Shown here: positions 1-12,404 of the stretch, piece after piece
Layout: the number at the start of each line of letters is the position of its first letter
Position numbering within the stretch: position 1 is the first letter of the stretch
From: Asterias rubens
Taxonomy: Eukaryota > Echinodermata > Asteroidea > Forcipulatida > Asteriidae
DNA: 64,000 nt
Direction of reading: 5' to 3'
Assembly (NCBI RefSeq): GCF_902459465.1
Contig: NC_047062.1
Location: forward strand, 21,519,919 to 21,583,918
Program-made: the position numbers and the translations under genes
The notes under the pieces: generated by a model
What the model was told of the DNA's origin: nothing
What the model saw: only the letters and a program-made list of their open reading frames with translations
The model's database searches: none

Positions 1-563
1 ATTACTGCCGGGGAAAAAATGGAGGAAAAAAAGAATAAAGCAAGTACATGTTTGGCATCTTGTTGATCATTTCAAATGACTCACAGTCTTGATAAACTGT
101 AGCTGGAACTCTTCCAAGATAGATAATAAATAAATAAGAGATCATAATTATAAACATACAAAAGAATATAAAACCCCCAAAGGTGCACAGATTATTTTGC
201 CAAAATTGTCTATAAGGTTGGTTAGTCTAAAAATGGTGCAAATTTAAAACAAATAAACATCCAAGGGGAACCAATAAAATAAAGTTTACTTTACATGGTA
301 TAACCCTATTGTAAAAACAGGCTTTGAACTTTGCTTTTAAAAGAGGCCATCTATCAAGGCAAATATAAATTTGTATTGGAACTTTGCAAAGGGCACAACC
401 GCAAAAGCCTAGAGCACCCCAGGTTATTGCGAGGCCTGTAAAGACTTCAGTAGAAAATTGTTATTATGCCCCTACAAGAACGAAACTCAAGGCCTGGTAC
501 ATGGATGTCAGGTTACATTAAACAAACTCTTCTATAATTATAAACAATCTTTGTTTCTTCCAG
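1..563 (+). other. intron of the BTBD6-like gene (3' part)
   Basis: This AT-rich stretch has no recognisable coding sequence. It ends in a pyrimidine-rich tract and CAG at 561-563, a good 3' splice site. The preceding exons of the gene lie to the left of the window. Confidence 0.75.
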
Positions 564-1596
564 ATACTTGTACTGCGACGAAGTTGACCTCACACCTGAC
601 AATGTGCTAACCACACTCTACGCAGCCAAGAAGTACATCGTGCCTCACCTGGCCCAGGCCTGTGTCAGCTTCCTGGAACGAAGCCTGAGTGCAAGGAACG
701 CTTGCGTACTCCTGAGCCAGAGCCATCTATTTGAGGAGCCTGACCTGATGCAGCGATGCTGGGAAGTCATCGATGCTCAGGCTGAGGTGGCCCTCTCGTC
801 GGACAGCTTCTTGGACGTTGACTTCAAGACGTTGGAGAGCATCTTGATGCGAGAGACACTCAACGTCAAGGAGATTGTGCTCTTCCAGGCGGTCTTGCGC
901 TGGGCAGATGCTGAGTGTAACCGTAAGGGGATGCACCCCAACCCGGAGAACAAGCGTAAAGTACTTGGCAAGGCGCTGTACCTGGTGCGCATCCCCACTG
1001 TGCCGGTGACTGAGTTCGCTAATGACGCTGCACAGTCGGGTCTTCTTACTCTCATGGAAACCACCAATGTGTTCCTCTACTACATGGCCAAGAATAAACC
1101 CAAACTGCAATTCGTCTGCCTGCCGAGAAAAGGCCTGCAAACCTGCAAGGTCCATCGGTTCCAGTCCTCTGCCTACCGCAGTAATCAATGGCGCTACAGA
1201 GGCAGATGCGACAGCATACAATTTTCCGTGGACAAGCGCATCTTCATCGCCGGTTTTGGACTTTACGGCTCCAGCTCTGGAGCGGCAGACTACGGCGTCA
1301 AAATCGAGCTGAAGCGAAGCGGCAAGGTTCTCGGAGAGGCACAGACGAAGTTCTTTTCTGACGGCTCAAGCTGTACCTTCCCGGTGATGTTCCCCAACCC
1401 GGTGCAAGTGGAGCCCCATGCATACTACACGGCCAGTGTTATACTCTGTGGTTCGGAGCTGAGCTACTTTGGTCAGGAAGGACTGACTGAAGTCACTGAC
1501 CACAACGTGACATTCCAGTTCCAGTGCTCACCGGAGAGCACCAATGGAACTGGCGTTCAGGGAGGTCAAATCCCAGAGCTTATCTTCTATGCATAA
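564..1596 (+). CDS. BTB/POZ domain protein, BTBD6/BTBD3-like, last exon (3' partial gene)
   Basis: This is the terminal exon of a BTB-BACK-PHR protein. The family acts as substrate adaptors for cullin-3 ubiquitin ligases. The exon opens at 564 with the last base of a split codon (phase 2) and reads Y-L-Y-C-D-E-V-D-L, the end of the BTB domain. The motif AAKKYIVPHLAQAC begins the BACK region, followed by NACVLLSQSHLFEEPDL and CWEVIDAQAE. From about residue 185 of the exon the C-terminal PHR (jelly-roll) domain begins with HRFQSSAYRSNQWRYRGRCD, and later GSELSYFGQEG and STNGTGVQGGQIPELIFYA, which ends the protein exactly as in vertebrate BTBD6/3. The first BTB half lies outside the window. The whole BACK plus PHR part in one exon of about 1 kb is intact. 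BTBD6 is favoured over BTBD1/2/3 by recalled similarity, but orthology is not proven here. Confidence 0.95.
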
Positions 1597-2655
1597 TTAA
1601 TGAGGACTGACCTATGAATAATGAATATTAATAACCTGAAGAACCTGAGTCTCAGTGTCTTACAGTAGTGGCTCGCTAAGTACTGTATATTGTAGGATCA
1701 TCGTACATTGTGGTTATATACAGTGTACTGAGCACTGAACAGTACATAGAATAGACTAAATTATTGTGTATCTTAGTAACTGCATACTACTCGCACACTG
1801 TTAACAAGCTGTCTCAATAGATGTATTTTTGTGATAAACAGTCAATGCACTTCACTACGCGGATTCAAATCTCAGTTATGTTTACTATTTTATAGTACCC
1901 TGCTGCTGGGTTTGTATTGACTTAGCGCACAGGAAAATCTCAAATTTGATCTGTTTTGGTCTGAGATGATGGGATAACAGCCGTCTCATAAACGTCACTC
2001 GGTGAACTACAATGAGAAAATTAGAGGTTTGCAAGAGAACAGTGAAATCAAAGAGATATTTTATCATAGAATGTGTTGAAAGTTTTACAGTTCCAAACAC
2101 ACTGATTATTTTGTAGAGGTTCAACATGTAGTTTCTCTTCTCTTAAAGGACAGGGTAGTTTTTTACACTGCACTATGTACGCGGCGTAATACACGTGGAC
2201 CTACACTGTACATTATTTATGCTGCTTAGACAGCCACAATTGTATTTTGTTCACAAGATGTAGAGAAGCAAGTATCCGCTGGTGTAAATGAACCAATTCT
2301 ACCAAAAGCCCAGCCAGTACATTGTACATGTACATGTACAAAATGTATGCATATTACATGTAAATGCACAGTATTTAAGAGAAGTCTTGAATGCAGGCAC
2401 ACACTGTACATTTTATGTTGAGATCTACTTTACATTTTGTGCATACTACAGTACATGTAAAACTCTAGAACTACTTCTTAATCCATGAAGAACACTGCTC
2501 ATTAAAAAAAAAACATTTGCTTATTTGTAGAGAGCAAAAGAAATGTGAATGTTGTTTTAAACAGTTGCATGCATGACGCTTATTGTTATGTTCAGTAAGT
2601 GACGTAACTAACTTTTGAAAATGATTTGAGATGCCATAATAAATTATGATCAATT
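1597..2655 (+). other. 3' untranslated region / 3' flank of the BTBD6-like gene
   Basis: There is no coding sequence on either strand. A possible polyadenylation hexamer AATAAA lies at 2638-2643, just before the repeat element at 2656. The stretch is also inside the inferred BRF1 intron 5. It contains overlapping TACATGTA palindromes near 2320-2360. Confidence 0.4.
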
Positions 2656-3013
2656 TTAAAGACACTGGACACTATTGGTAATTGTCAAAGACCAATTTTC
2701 TCACTTGGAAACCTGTGAAAATTTTGACTCAATTGGTCTTCAAAGATGCGAGAGAATAATGGAAGAAAAAACATCCTCGTCGCACAAGTTGTGTGCTTTT
2801 AGATGCCTTGAATTCGAGACATCAGCTGTGGTCTCTTATTAAATTCAAATATTTTAGCGAGAAATAACATCTTCTCAAAAACTTTGTAACTTCAGAGGGA
2901 GCCGTTGCTCACATTGTTTTATACAATCAACAGCTCTCCATTGCTTGTTACCAAGCAAGTTTTTACGCTAACAAATATTTTGAGTAATTACCAGTAATGT
3001 CCAGTGCCTTTAA
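2656..3013 (+). mobile_element. MITE-like element, family A, copy 1
   Basis: About 358 bp with terminal inverted repeats: left AAGACACTGGACACTATTGG, right the inverse of CTGGACATTACTGG, both next to TTTAAA-like flanks. The interior has a characteristic order: TTGTCAAAGACC, CTCACTTGG, then CAACAGCTCTCCATT and TTACCAAGCAAGTTTTTACGCTAAC. There is no coding capacity, so it is a non-autonomous DNA transposon by structure. Other copies occur at 5541, 29903, 46468 and elsewhere. Confidence 0.8.
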
Positions 3014-3170
3014 GCGGGCAGCTTTAGTTTTCAAGATGATTGAATACAACTGCAAGTAGTATAAATGCTGTATAACTGCCATACCTTTCAGTATTTAAAT
3101 CTTAACAGGAATGTTCGTGCATGATATGTGCCTACATGTATGGTCCTTGATTGAACTTGCTCATACTGGG

Positions 3171-3289
3171 GCGGATTTCACAAAGAGTTAGGACTAGTCT
3201 TATCTCGAGTTAGGACAGGCCTTAAGTTTTTTCTCCTAGGACTAGTCCTAAGTCAGGACTAGTCCTAGGTTCTTTGTGAAATCGACCGC
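3171..3289. mobile_element. short palindromic element, family C, copy 1
   Basis: A near-perfect palindrome of about 120 bp. The ends are GCGGATTTCACAAAGA and its inverse, TCTTTGTGAAATCGACCGC. The interior is built from repeated AGGACTAGTCCTA units. No coding sequence. A second copy with the same ends but AGGATTAATCCTA units is at 53304. If transcribed it would fold into a hairpin. Confidence 0.75.
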
Positions 3290-3470
3290 AAGTCTGTAAG
3301 CAATTCCATTGGTCTAAGTTAATGGTTTCATTCAGTAAATATGAAAGGAATTTCTTTTACATTTACCACAACCAAACATTTCTAACACTTTCAAATGAAA
3401 TTTCTTCGAATTTGTATTACATTTTGAGCATGAATTACTTTCAATATATTGTCAATTAGCACAAACTCAC

Positions 3471-3543
3471 CTATAGCTGGGACATTTATGTGTAGTTCTT
3501 GTGATAGCTTGAGGTAGGTCTTCCCAAGAACATAAACATTAAC
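3471..3543 (-). CDS. brf1: BRF1 exon 5 (TFIIIB subunit, cyclin-fold region)
   Basis: This 73-nt exon reads VNVYVLGKTYLKLSQELHIN and VPAI, then one base of the next codon. It matches the human BRF1 segment VNVYVLGKTF...ELCINAPAI at the end of the first TFIIB-like cyclin repeat. Acceptor TTGACAG and donor GTGAGT are both strong. It starts in phase 0 after exon 4 and ends in phase 1. The next exon, expected to continue P-C-L-Y-I-P-R-F, was not found between this exon and the left edge. Confidence 0.92.
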
Positions 3544-3794
3544 CTGTCAAGGATAGATGTGGAGGCAATCAGTTTAGAAAATACTTTATTATCCCAAATG
3601 TCCTTGCAAGGTAATTTTACTTGGATCCTTCCTCATTCTACCAAAACCCAACTCTATTATGGTAACCTCAACACCCAAACTGATGGACACTGATGGATTT
3701 ATGTCTGGCCCAAATGTAACAATTAGCCCAATTAGAAACAACAGAGGCAATTGCTTTGATTGCCTATGGAGGAAGAACCTCCATGGATTGCCCC

Positions 3795-3907
3795 AGGTCA
3801 TTGCCTTGATGCCCTTGAAATTTCAAATTTTCTCATAGAGATGCCTTTTACCAGGGAGAAAACACATTGATGCCCTTGCCTTTTTGAAAAAAAGCATCAA
3901 GCCTGAT
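3795..3907 (+). repeat. dispersed repeat, family F
   Basis: A copy of a recurring non-coding segment with the order GCCCTTGAAATTTC, TTTTACCAGGGAGAA, GCCCTTGCCTTTT, then CCTGATGAG. Related copies are at 6606, 8370, 11440 and 33762, and in reverse near 27710-27870. It lies in the intron between BRF1 exons 4 and 5 only in part; this copy is in the 2.5-kb intron 3544-6065. Confidence 0.5.
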
Positions 3908-4389
3908 GAGACGACAATCAACAGGTTTTTAACAGATGCTTCCATATGGCCTTTACTGCCCTCGTGTTCACCTTGGTGCCCCTTCAAAATCTTTCTGAAA
4001 TCTTTCCAAACAAAACCTAGACCCCTCTGATGGAATAAACTTCAATGTCTGCTTTAGATTTTTTTTAGTGCTTTGGGTAAAGACTAGGCTAAACTTTGGA
4101 CTTTTCACTACTATCCTTTAACAAAAGTAATGATTTCTATGACACCTTTGGGCATACAGTTGACTCTCACTATAACAAGATCCCTGGGGGACTAGCCTGA
4201 TAACCTCTTTATAAAAAGGAACGTTATTATAAGAGGACAACAAATAAAAGAAACACAAAGCAGAAATGAAACTTGTGACTTCAGAACAGATAAGCAGAAC
4301 CTCTGTACATGTATATTAATGCTCTTTAACCCTTTAGTCACTGCACCGCCCGAGTTTGCTGAAATCCAATTTCTCAAGATTCTTGCAGT

Positions 4390-5540
4390 AAATTACTGGA
4401 ATCGTAGTTCAAATTTTAAAAGATAGCCATGGCTTAATGTGTATGCACAATTTTTTACCCTTTCGGTAATATTTGTATAAAAGTACAAGTTCTCATGGGA
4501 ACAATAAATGCCTCTCGTTAAACGGCTACGGTAATTGTTATGGCGAATATTTGTGTGCACGGATAAAATGAACACAATAGCTTTTCAAGGCTTTGGTCTG
4601 GCTCAATGCTCATACTGATTAAATGCGAAGGCGTTAATTTTCGACAATATCATCATAAATGATGAACTTTTTCCTGTTTACTAATGAGCGTTTTATTTTT
4701 CGTAAGAGCTAAACTATTTCATCATCATTAGCTTCGACAAGTCAACTGTGAAGGGAGAATTAATAACGATCTATAACAACTAGATATATTAACAAATGCG
4801 TAGACCTACTAATGACTATCAAGTTTTCTTTTGATGTTCCTTTTTTTCTACAAACACAAGCTAGCGAGGTTTCCTCGTACCGCATACAGTGTATCGCTAT
4901 ATGCGGCTGGGCGGTACAGTGGCTAAATGGTTAAGACTAGGGTAAAGTGTATGTTCATGTAGCTTTGACGCAATGACATGATTAAGCATTTTATACAGGC
5001 GGTTGCATTTCCAGGATAAAAAAAAACAAAAAACGTGAATCTGGCCTTTTTTCTGAGAATAACAGAAGACAATTCTTATTAATAATTTGCTGTCAAAATT
5101 TTCTTTACTCGCTGACTCATTCAAATGTGTTCATGTGCGAGTTGTTCTGTCTCCAAGATTTTTTTTAATTTTTTTTTGTATTCCTTTTTGTCTTCTTTTC
5201 CTCATTCTCGATTTTTTTCTTCAAAGTTCTGTACTACGAATGTCTTTTGCTATGACTCATGGTCATGCTTTGGTCACATGCACGGGTGTATGGATTGTGG
5301 TTGAGTTTTCCCCAAAATATATATAATCAGCAAGTATATGAGCGGTGCCAGTCTGGCGTCTTATGCCGGGGACAGAACAAAATCATACCCCCAAGTGCAA
5401 TGACATGTAAAGGTCTGCGTAAAGTTCATGTACTGAGGAGACCTTTTTTCGGTGAATTACCAAAAAGAAGTATCTTTACAAAAAAAATATATATATTTGT
5501 AAGAATACAGACCTGGGCTAAATTTCATTGAGCTGCTTTT
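4390..5540. other. intronic stretch, no gene seen
   Basis: BRF1 intron 4 sequence. It is AT-rich with short T and A runs. Several frames are open for 60-90 codons but have no family similarity that I recognise and no coding-like composition. Confidence 0.5.
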
Positions 5541-5914
5541 CAAAGGCAGTGTACACTATTGGTAATTACTCAAAATAATTATTAGCATAAAACCTTACTT
5601 GGTAACGAGAAATGGGGAGAGGTTGATGGTATAAAACATTGTGAGAAACGGCTCCCTCTGAAGTGCCATAGTTTTCGAGAAAGAAGTAATTTTCCAGGAA
5701 TTTGATTTTGAGAACTTGAGGTCTCAAAATCAACCATCTAAACGCACACAACTTCGTGTGACAAGGGTGTTTTTTTCTTTCATTATTATCTCGCAACTTC
5801 GATGACCGATTGAGCTCAAATTTTCACAGGTTTGTTATTTTATGCATATGTTGAGATACACCAACTGTGAAGGCTAGTCTTTGACAATTACCAATAGTGT
5901 CCACTGTTTTTAAA
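5541..5914 (-). mobile_element. MITE-like element, family A, copy 2
   Basis: A full-length copy in reverse orientation. The left end is AAAGGCAGTGTACACTATTGG and the right end CCAATAGTGTCCACTG, forming terminal inverted repeats. The interior, read on the minus strand, repeats the family order TTGTCAAAGACTAGCC, then CTTCGAAGTTG-like and ACAGCTCCCC-like blocks. It sits just upstream of BRF1 exon 4 in genome order, inside the intron. Confidence 0.75.
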
Positions 5915-6065
5915 GGTGCTTAAAGGTGGGGGTTTTTTTTTGCCAAAAGACCAAACAATTTTTTGAACATACTCCGACAGATGACAATGGTTCCAAATGG
6001 TTCTTTTAAAACAAAAAAAAGAAAGTTTTTTTACAATATTTAACAAATCTTATTGAAAATCTTAC

Positions 6066-6097
6066 CTGAAGTAAATCGCTGAGATCTAGAAGCATAT
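6066..6097 (-). CDS. brf1: BRF1 exon 4 (32-nt micro-exon)
   Basis: This tiny exon reads M-L-L-D-L-S-D-L-L-Q after a split codon. The last base of exon 3 (C) plus its first two bases (AT) give His, producing TPHMLLDLSDLLQ, the same as human BRF1 at this point. It is flanked by acceptor TTTCTTCAG and donor GTAAG on the minus strand. It enters in phase 1 and leaves in phase 0, matching exons 3 and 5 exactly. It is too short for any simple open-frame search and is found only by the match to the protein. Confidence 0.92.
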
Positions 6098-6605
6098 CTG
6101 AAGAAATTACATAGTTAAGGAACTCATTTTTTTCAACTATTATTCATCTTTGACATTGTTACTTCTTCTATTGATGCACCAGCCCCTCTGCTCTCTTTTG
6201 TTCCCTCATCCATTCCTCAAACCTCACTGAAAACAAAACAAAAAACCAAGGCAATTACTTTGCCCCTTTGGCTTCACCGGAGAGGCATACAAATCGTATT
6301 AAAAGAAAAATTGGTAGAAAAAGAGGCTATTGCATGTCTTTATCCTATTTAAGAATAACAGTCATCACAATTCTAAGAACAAAAAAGGGGAATAACTAAG
6401 AAATGTCACAAAACATACACAGTGACTCAGTACTCACTTGTCAAACAACGTTATGTGTCACTAAAATCTCAGTGTACAATAATATATCGAACAACAAACA
6501 CGAAAACAATCAAAACGCCTCATGACTAACTACATGTACATGTATGCTCATCAACCCATTGCTCAGACCTGATGCTTCTCGGAGGCAACGAAGCGATTGT
6601 GTCCA

Positions 6606-6743
6606 TGCCACCTGGTCATTGCCTTCATGCCCTTGAAATGCTCCAGTAGAAATTTACAATTTCCTCATAAGATAGGGTGCCCTTTACCAAGGAGAAGATG
6701 CCACTGTGCTCTTGCCCTTTCGAAAACAAAGCATACAGGCCTG
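6606..6743 (+). repeat. dispersed repeat, family F
   Basis: A clear copy: GCCCTTGAAATGCTCCAGTA, GCCCTTTACCAAGGAGAA, CTTGCCCTTTCGAAAAC, AAGCATACAGGCCTG. It is almost the same as the copy at 33762. Intronic in BRF1. Confidence 0.6.
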
Positions 6744-8369
6744 ATTGCCTATCGACTTAACAGCAGAATTATACATGTCACTATGCAACACTAAGTAACA
6801 CTTTCCCAGAAATACCACAAAAAACAAAAAACAAATCTTATAAAATTCTCCTCCTTAAAATGTCTATGATTTGATAAGTGATGATGGATCTGATACTTCT
6901 CCTGAGCCCATGTTTGAATGAGTTGACTTTAATTACTATCGACTCGCACTCCATGGCTAATCCATCAAGATGCTCTTCATTTTGTCCAACACTCAAGTTC
7001 GTCTTCTTCTCTGAGATGTCTTGAGGCAGGAAAGAGCTGTGGTGATAACTGATGCCAATAAAGAGCTGCACCTGTGTTTTGGTTTTTACTCAATTTATGC
7101 GTTGTTATTATTTTGTTGGGCAAGTTGGTGTCTTTTAATAAGGCATATGGTTAATTGGTTATGACATCAATAAATGAATTTGTGTTGGATGAACTTGCTG
7201 ATGAGAGGCGAGATCAGATTTATTAAATTTAACTGCTATTCATCAGATAAGAAGCTTTCCACTCATCACCTGTTTTTTTTCCAAAATTGTGGGGCATTCT
7301 GGACCCCAATTTCTTTCGAAATGTTTGGTCAAAACACGCTGAATAAAAACAATGTCTTTGGAATGTTTTTCACCTGGTGTTTTTTGTGTGAAATGATAAT
7401 AACAATGAGTTTTGTGTATTGACCAAAATGTTCACATACCGACACACATTTGTGCGTATCGACCTGATATGCGAGCTTGTGCATGGGGGGAAGCATGCTC
7501 ATCTCAACGATATTCTAACCCTCTTTAAATAAATAAAATTATATCTTTAAGGAAAAACACCTACGTTCAGCTGATGTAAATGAAGCAGGAGTAACTTAAA
7601 AACAGGAAATGAAGTTTTACTAGGATTGCATAATTTGCATTCGACATTATGGAATTTTCTTTTTAAAATAGACACAAAAAACAACACCTAGGCTCCCCTA
7701 TTTGTCACATCGGTGTATAAGGCCCTAATCCAAATGAAGCTATTAAAATTAGGATACAAGAAAGCCCATCTGTTACATTTGATAACTTTGATAACAGTTT
7801 TTGGCAATGCTCCTGGCACTAGTTACATCGTAATTGAAATAAAAGCTGACCTTCGAGAAGCCTTGCATATTATGTGAGTGTAAGTCAAGGGAAAATGGCA
7901 AGGATTTTTATTCATCTATTTCCCTGTTTGGAACAAAAGCCCTGCAGATTACATTGTCAGGAAAACGAGCTGACAAACAAATCAAATCTCAAAATAAGCA
8001 TTAAGAGGGTGCTAAAAAGATAAAGTTCTCCAGTATGACGATCTTTAAACCCTGTAGTGTAATCAGAGCTGTGCCTTAACACAAGCTTAGCAATAGTAAA
8101 AACCGCTACAGGCTAGTAAACACTGCCATGCTCTTATTTTGCCTGTGGACTACTAACAACTGTCCATCTAAAATGCTCATTTCTTCCTTATCAGGTCTGG
8201 AAAATGTTTTAATTTTTAATATAGTGGTTGCATATTCATTTGACCAATAAACTGGTTATGATCATACCAAGAATACAGACAGGTAAAGTTTTGACAAAAC
8301 GGGTTTGAAATTAAAATAAAAAAAAACCTGGGGCCGAGTAGCAAAAGCAAGGCCTGGTAATTTATGTGT

Positions 8370-8483
8370 AAATCAGGCCTGGAATTTCACGGAGTGCCTC
8401 CATTGCCCTGGTATTGGCCATGGTAAAGTGCCTTTTCCAAAATGGAAATGGGCTTGCCCTCTCGAAGATGAAATTCCAGGACT
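8370..8483 (+). repeat. dispersed repeat, family F
   Basis: This copy shows TCAGGCCTGGAATTTCACGG at one end and GAAATTCCAGGACTGG at the other, with TGCCCTCTCGAAGATG between. The two ends are partly inverse to each other. Intronic in BRF1. Confidence 0.5.
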
Positions 8484-11439
8484 GGTAAATCTGAGAACAT
8501 TTATAGTCTCAAAGTCGAGCAAAACCCCTTAAAATTAATCCAAACAAGTCAATGTTGTAATAAGTTGCTTGAATGAGTCTCAGTGTTTCATGAGCCTGCA
8601 TATTACAGACTCTGAGCTTGGCTACTCATGCGTTACTCAACATCACTCCCTGGACGTGCCACAAGATACAAACATCCAAGGGTGGGTTGAGTTCATGCTG
8701 AGGCAGGCACGTTCTCACATTTGTTATTGGGAGAAGAAAAACATCGTAAAAAAAAGCTGTTCCAAGAAAAACAGGGCCTCTTGGGAAAAAGTCTGATGGG
8801 AAAAATAGCGAGATGTGAGTGAACTTGTGCTCTTTTGTTAAATGTTTTGGCCGCAGGCAGGAGGGGGAGGGCGGCTTATCATGCTTTTTTTCCTTCTTTT
8901 GTTTTGCAGTGTACATGTAAGTGACAGGGGATGTTTTCTATGGAGGATGCTTCAGATGTGGATGACAGCCTAATGAATAACAGTCTCTTAAAAAAAATAC
9001 AAAACTTTTTTTTTTTAATTCTCTTTCCTTCAGTTTACATGTATGCAAATGACCAATGACTGGAAAATAAGTCAAAGGTTGAGGCCTGAGAGCCTATAGA
9101 TCATTGGGGTAGATTTACCATCTTTACAGGGGTTTAATTTTTAGAATACCTATTTCCTCATCGATAACCCGAATGAAGTGCAACAAACTTCCTTCTTGGC
9201 ATGCTGGGTCTGAACCAAAGGGATCAGGAGCAGCAGCATCCCAAAGAACCCAAAGACGATGCCTGTCATTTTTAACCCACCCACTCCAGATATTCTCTGC
9301 CACTTGTTTTTGTGTGTCCCCCCCCCCCCCAGAGGTCTTCAGATGGAATTTGTCATCAGTAAAATAACATTATGAAATGATTGCTCATCCAACTGGAATC
9401 AATCTGCAGAGATCCTGATATTCATTAGGATAATCTGGGAATGATCCGCTGGATTTACACCTCGGCAGGTGGTTTACTTAATCCAGTGATCTCATCACGT
9501 CTTCTCTTCCGTCATGGCAACAACCTATTCCAAGCTTTATAAATGTAACACAATGAGAGGTTGACTCCAGTTGAAACAAGTCTGGTACCCGGCTGACCCA
9601 GATAAGTGTTATGTTGATAATATTTGTCCGCCAGGCTGCAAGTGTGTGGGTTTTTTTGAGGTACTAAAAACTCTGAGTTTAAGAAAAATCTGGATAAATC
9701 TCATGGGTGTTTTATGTACATATTGTAGCGGCGGTGCCGATCGATCGACTCCACTTCGGAGCAACGCTTGTGGCCCAGACAAGCCGATCGTGTCTGCTCG
9801 CCGGAGAGGGCGCTCTCTGGCTTAGGGTTTCTGTTTCGTGTAATTTTATGACTTGCTGTATGTGAATAAACCTCCAAAGAAACGGACAGGAAAGGCAGTT
9901 AATTGTACCTTCAATTGTGTCATTAAACTGTGTACAACGCATCATGGTCAACGCTACAATATGAATCTTTCATTTCCGTTATTCAATTTGTACCACGAGT
10001 ATCTCTGCTGTATCTCTGCTGTGATGGGATCTGGTGTATTTTTAGTCTCCACAAAAAGGGCCCATCTAAATTAATCAGCTCACATAATCCTTTGTTTAAA
10101 GCAAATTATGTGATCTGGAAATTTAATCTGATTGGCACCCAGCTCTGTTATGCTTTTTTATCTGTTCTTACTTAGCAAATAATGTTTGTGCTTACTACCT
10201 ACAATGTAATGTTATGATCACGACCCAATGTAGCCTGCAAGCATAATATCATGCTAAACACAGAATAGCCTGGCTTAGTTAAAACAAGTTACCAGCCAAC
10301 ATTTCACAAAATTAACATTGTTGCCACTGCTCAGCAAAGAAATTGCCTGAGCAGTATTTTGTTTCTGCTTAACAGAAAGAAACAAATCTGGGCCCTTGAA
10401 ATAAGGCTCTGCAGAAAAAAAAAATACATTAAGTAGAGCCTGGGTAGCATTAAGGGCTGATTAGAACAGTCACGCAAACATTAATCCTTCCTTAAGGGCA
10501 TGGAATTAACGTGAGAGTGAATGCCAGACAGCGTCACAACCACAACTTCATCACATCTGGGCAAAAACGAGGGAAAAAATATTGTATTTGTACTTTGGTT
10601 TCTCTGATTATCACTGACACCAATGAACAAGACTGCGAGACTGCAAAACCAATTGTAATCCACTACTGCTCCTTTGGGGTAACTTTAGGTGCACTGGATT
10701 GTTTGATGAGAATATTTGCCAATTTGGACTTCAAAACCACAAGAAATTAATCAAGTACTTTTGCTTTTCTGTATAAATAAACCACATTAATTCCTTAGCT
10801 GTGTCTGTGGTCTTTTACCTTTTTTTTTTTTTTTTGCTGGAGGCAAATTTACACAGGGTTCAAGCTAACTTCAATGGCTAAGCCACCACATTATGCAAAT
10901 AACACCAAAGGGTTTAACTGATTGCAACCAAAGTAAATAACAGCAAAGTGGACATCCATAGACTGGACTTCCGAAGTACGTGGAACCCCTCGGGCATTGA
11001 GGCTTTTCCTTTTTTTATTTTAATTGAATTGAAAGGACAATATTTTGCAAGCCACAGAGCAGACCAGCGAACTGGTTCAGTTCGTGTGTCAGACTAAAAT
11101 GGGATTTGTGACTCCAGTAGGTACTGGCCTATATCTGTAGTGAAAATCAATTTACATGCTATGTGAATGGGGTAATAATAGAGGGCTAGATGACGTGACC
11201 AGATTTCTGATGGATATTCAATGGTGATGACTTGACCTTAATTATAATGGCCCTGTCAGACATGGAGGGGCGACTTCGTATGTCATGGAAGGGTCAATTT
11301 GAAGGGGACAGTCTGTTGATCAATTAAACTAATTTAGTTTAACTGTATGTTGAATAATGTCAAAAGAGAAGAGGGTGGCAACCTCAAAAGGGGCTTAGTG
11401 CAGTAGGCTATGGCATACATGTAGTCTGCTGACCTGGTC

Positions 11440-11566
11440 TTGGCCTTTGTGCCCCTTTAAAAGTTTCCAACAGAATTAAAGATTTTCCACTCGAAAAATG
11501 AAAAACGCCCCAGCCATCTCATAAAAGGAAATGGCCTTGCCCTCTCAAAGATGAATTTCCAGGATT
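11440..11566 (+). repeat. dispersed repeat, family F
   Basis: The copy includes TGTGCCCCTTTAAAAGTTTC, CTTGCCCTCTCAAAGATGAA and TTTCCAGGATTG, in the same order as the 8370 copy. Intronic in BRF1. Confidence 0.45.
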
Positions 11567-12308
11567 GTTAGTGCGAAAACCTGAAAAAGCCTGAAAAGAA
11601 CCCCAAGTCAATGTATAAACAATGAACAATAAGCTACATGTATAATCCAACAAACATAAGCTATGAGTTAGTATTTCTAATAGTGGTAGCTCTTGGCCCT
11701 AGAATCCATACACACTTCTTTTTTTTAATGCAGCTGGGGAAAAACCAACCCCAAAACTCAGCAACTGTACTTGCAGAGGTGAATAACCTTCAAACATCCA
11801 AGCAGGGTTACTGTGTCTCGCTGTTATTGTGTTCAGGTCTTTGAACTTCAGACACAATACAAACTGGCCTTGAGATCTCACTCACCATGACACGCACACA
11901 TCCTCACAAAGTTTGTTTTTGTCTGATGTTGTTAAATACCCCTTCCAAGAAAAGACTGCTTAAACTTTAAAGTCCTGGCGCAGCCTTGCATTGTCCACAA
12001 CATTCTAGATCTACAACGAGTCCTGTCAGTGCCATAACTGGGCGGAGCCTCCCAAACCAACCACCCCCATCCCCACTCTGAACCCTTGCCCCACCCCTGA
12101 CCCCAAGAAATGAGATTAAAAGAAATGCACAAATCAATTAGCCATTAAAAACCACTGATGTGTACAATAAAACTCGTCTATACTAACTGGGCCTAAAGAT
12201 TATTAAAAGTGAACGAATTAGCAGCAAAAAATGGGGGGGGGGTGGGGGTTGAGAACCATGGTAAAACTAAAGTTTTGAACTGCAGGACCTACGTGTAGTC
12301 CACCATTA

Positions 12309-12404
12309 AGCCTGGGCGACTAGTGTCAGAGTCGCGACTATATTATGATTGAGGCGCGGCTAGTCGAGTAGTAAATATCACTAGTCGCCCTATCTACCCA
12401 GGCC
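12309..12404. mobile_element. short inverted-repeat element (J)
   Basis: A hairpin-forming segment of about 96 bp. The left end GCCTGGGCGACTAGTG pairs with the right end CACTAGTCGCCC followed by CCCAGGC. The interior repeats CGACTA/TAGTCG motifs. No coding. It is probably a tiny MITE. Confidence 0.6.
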
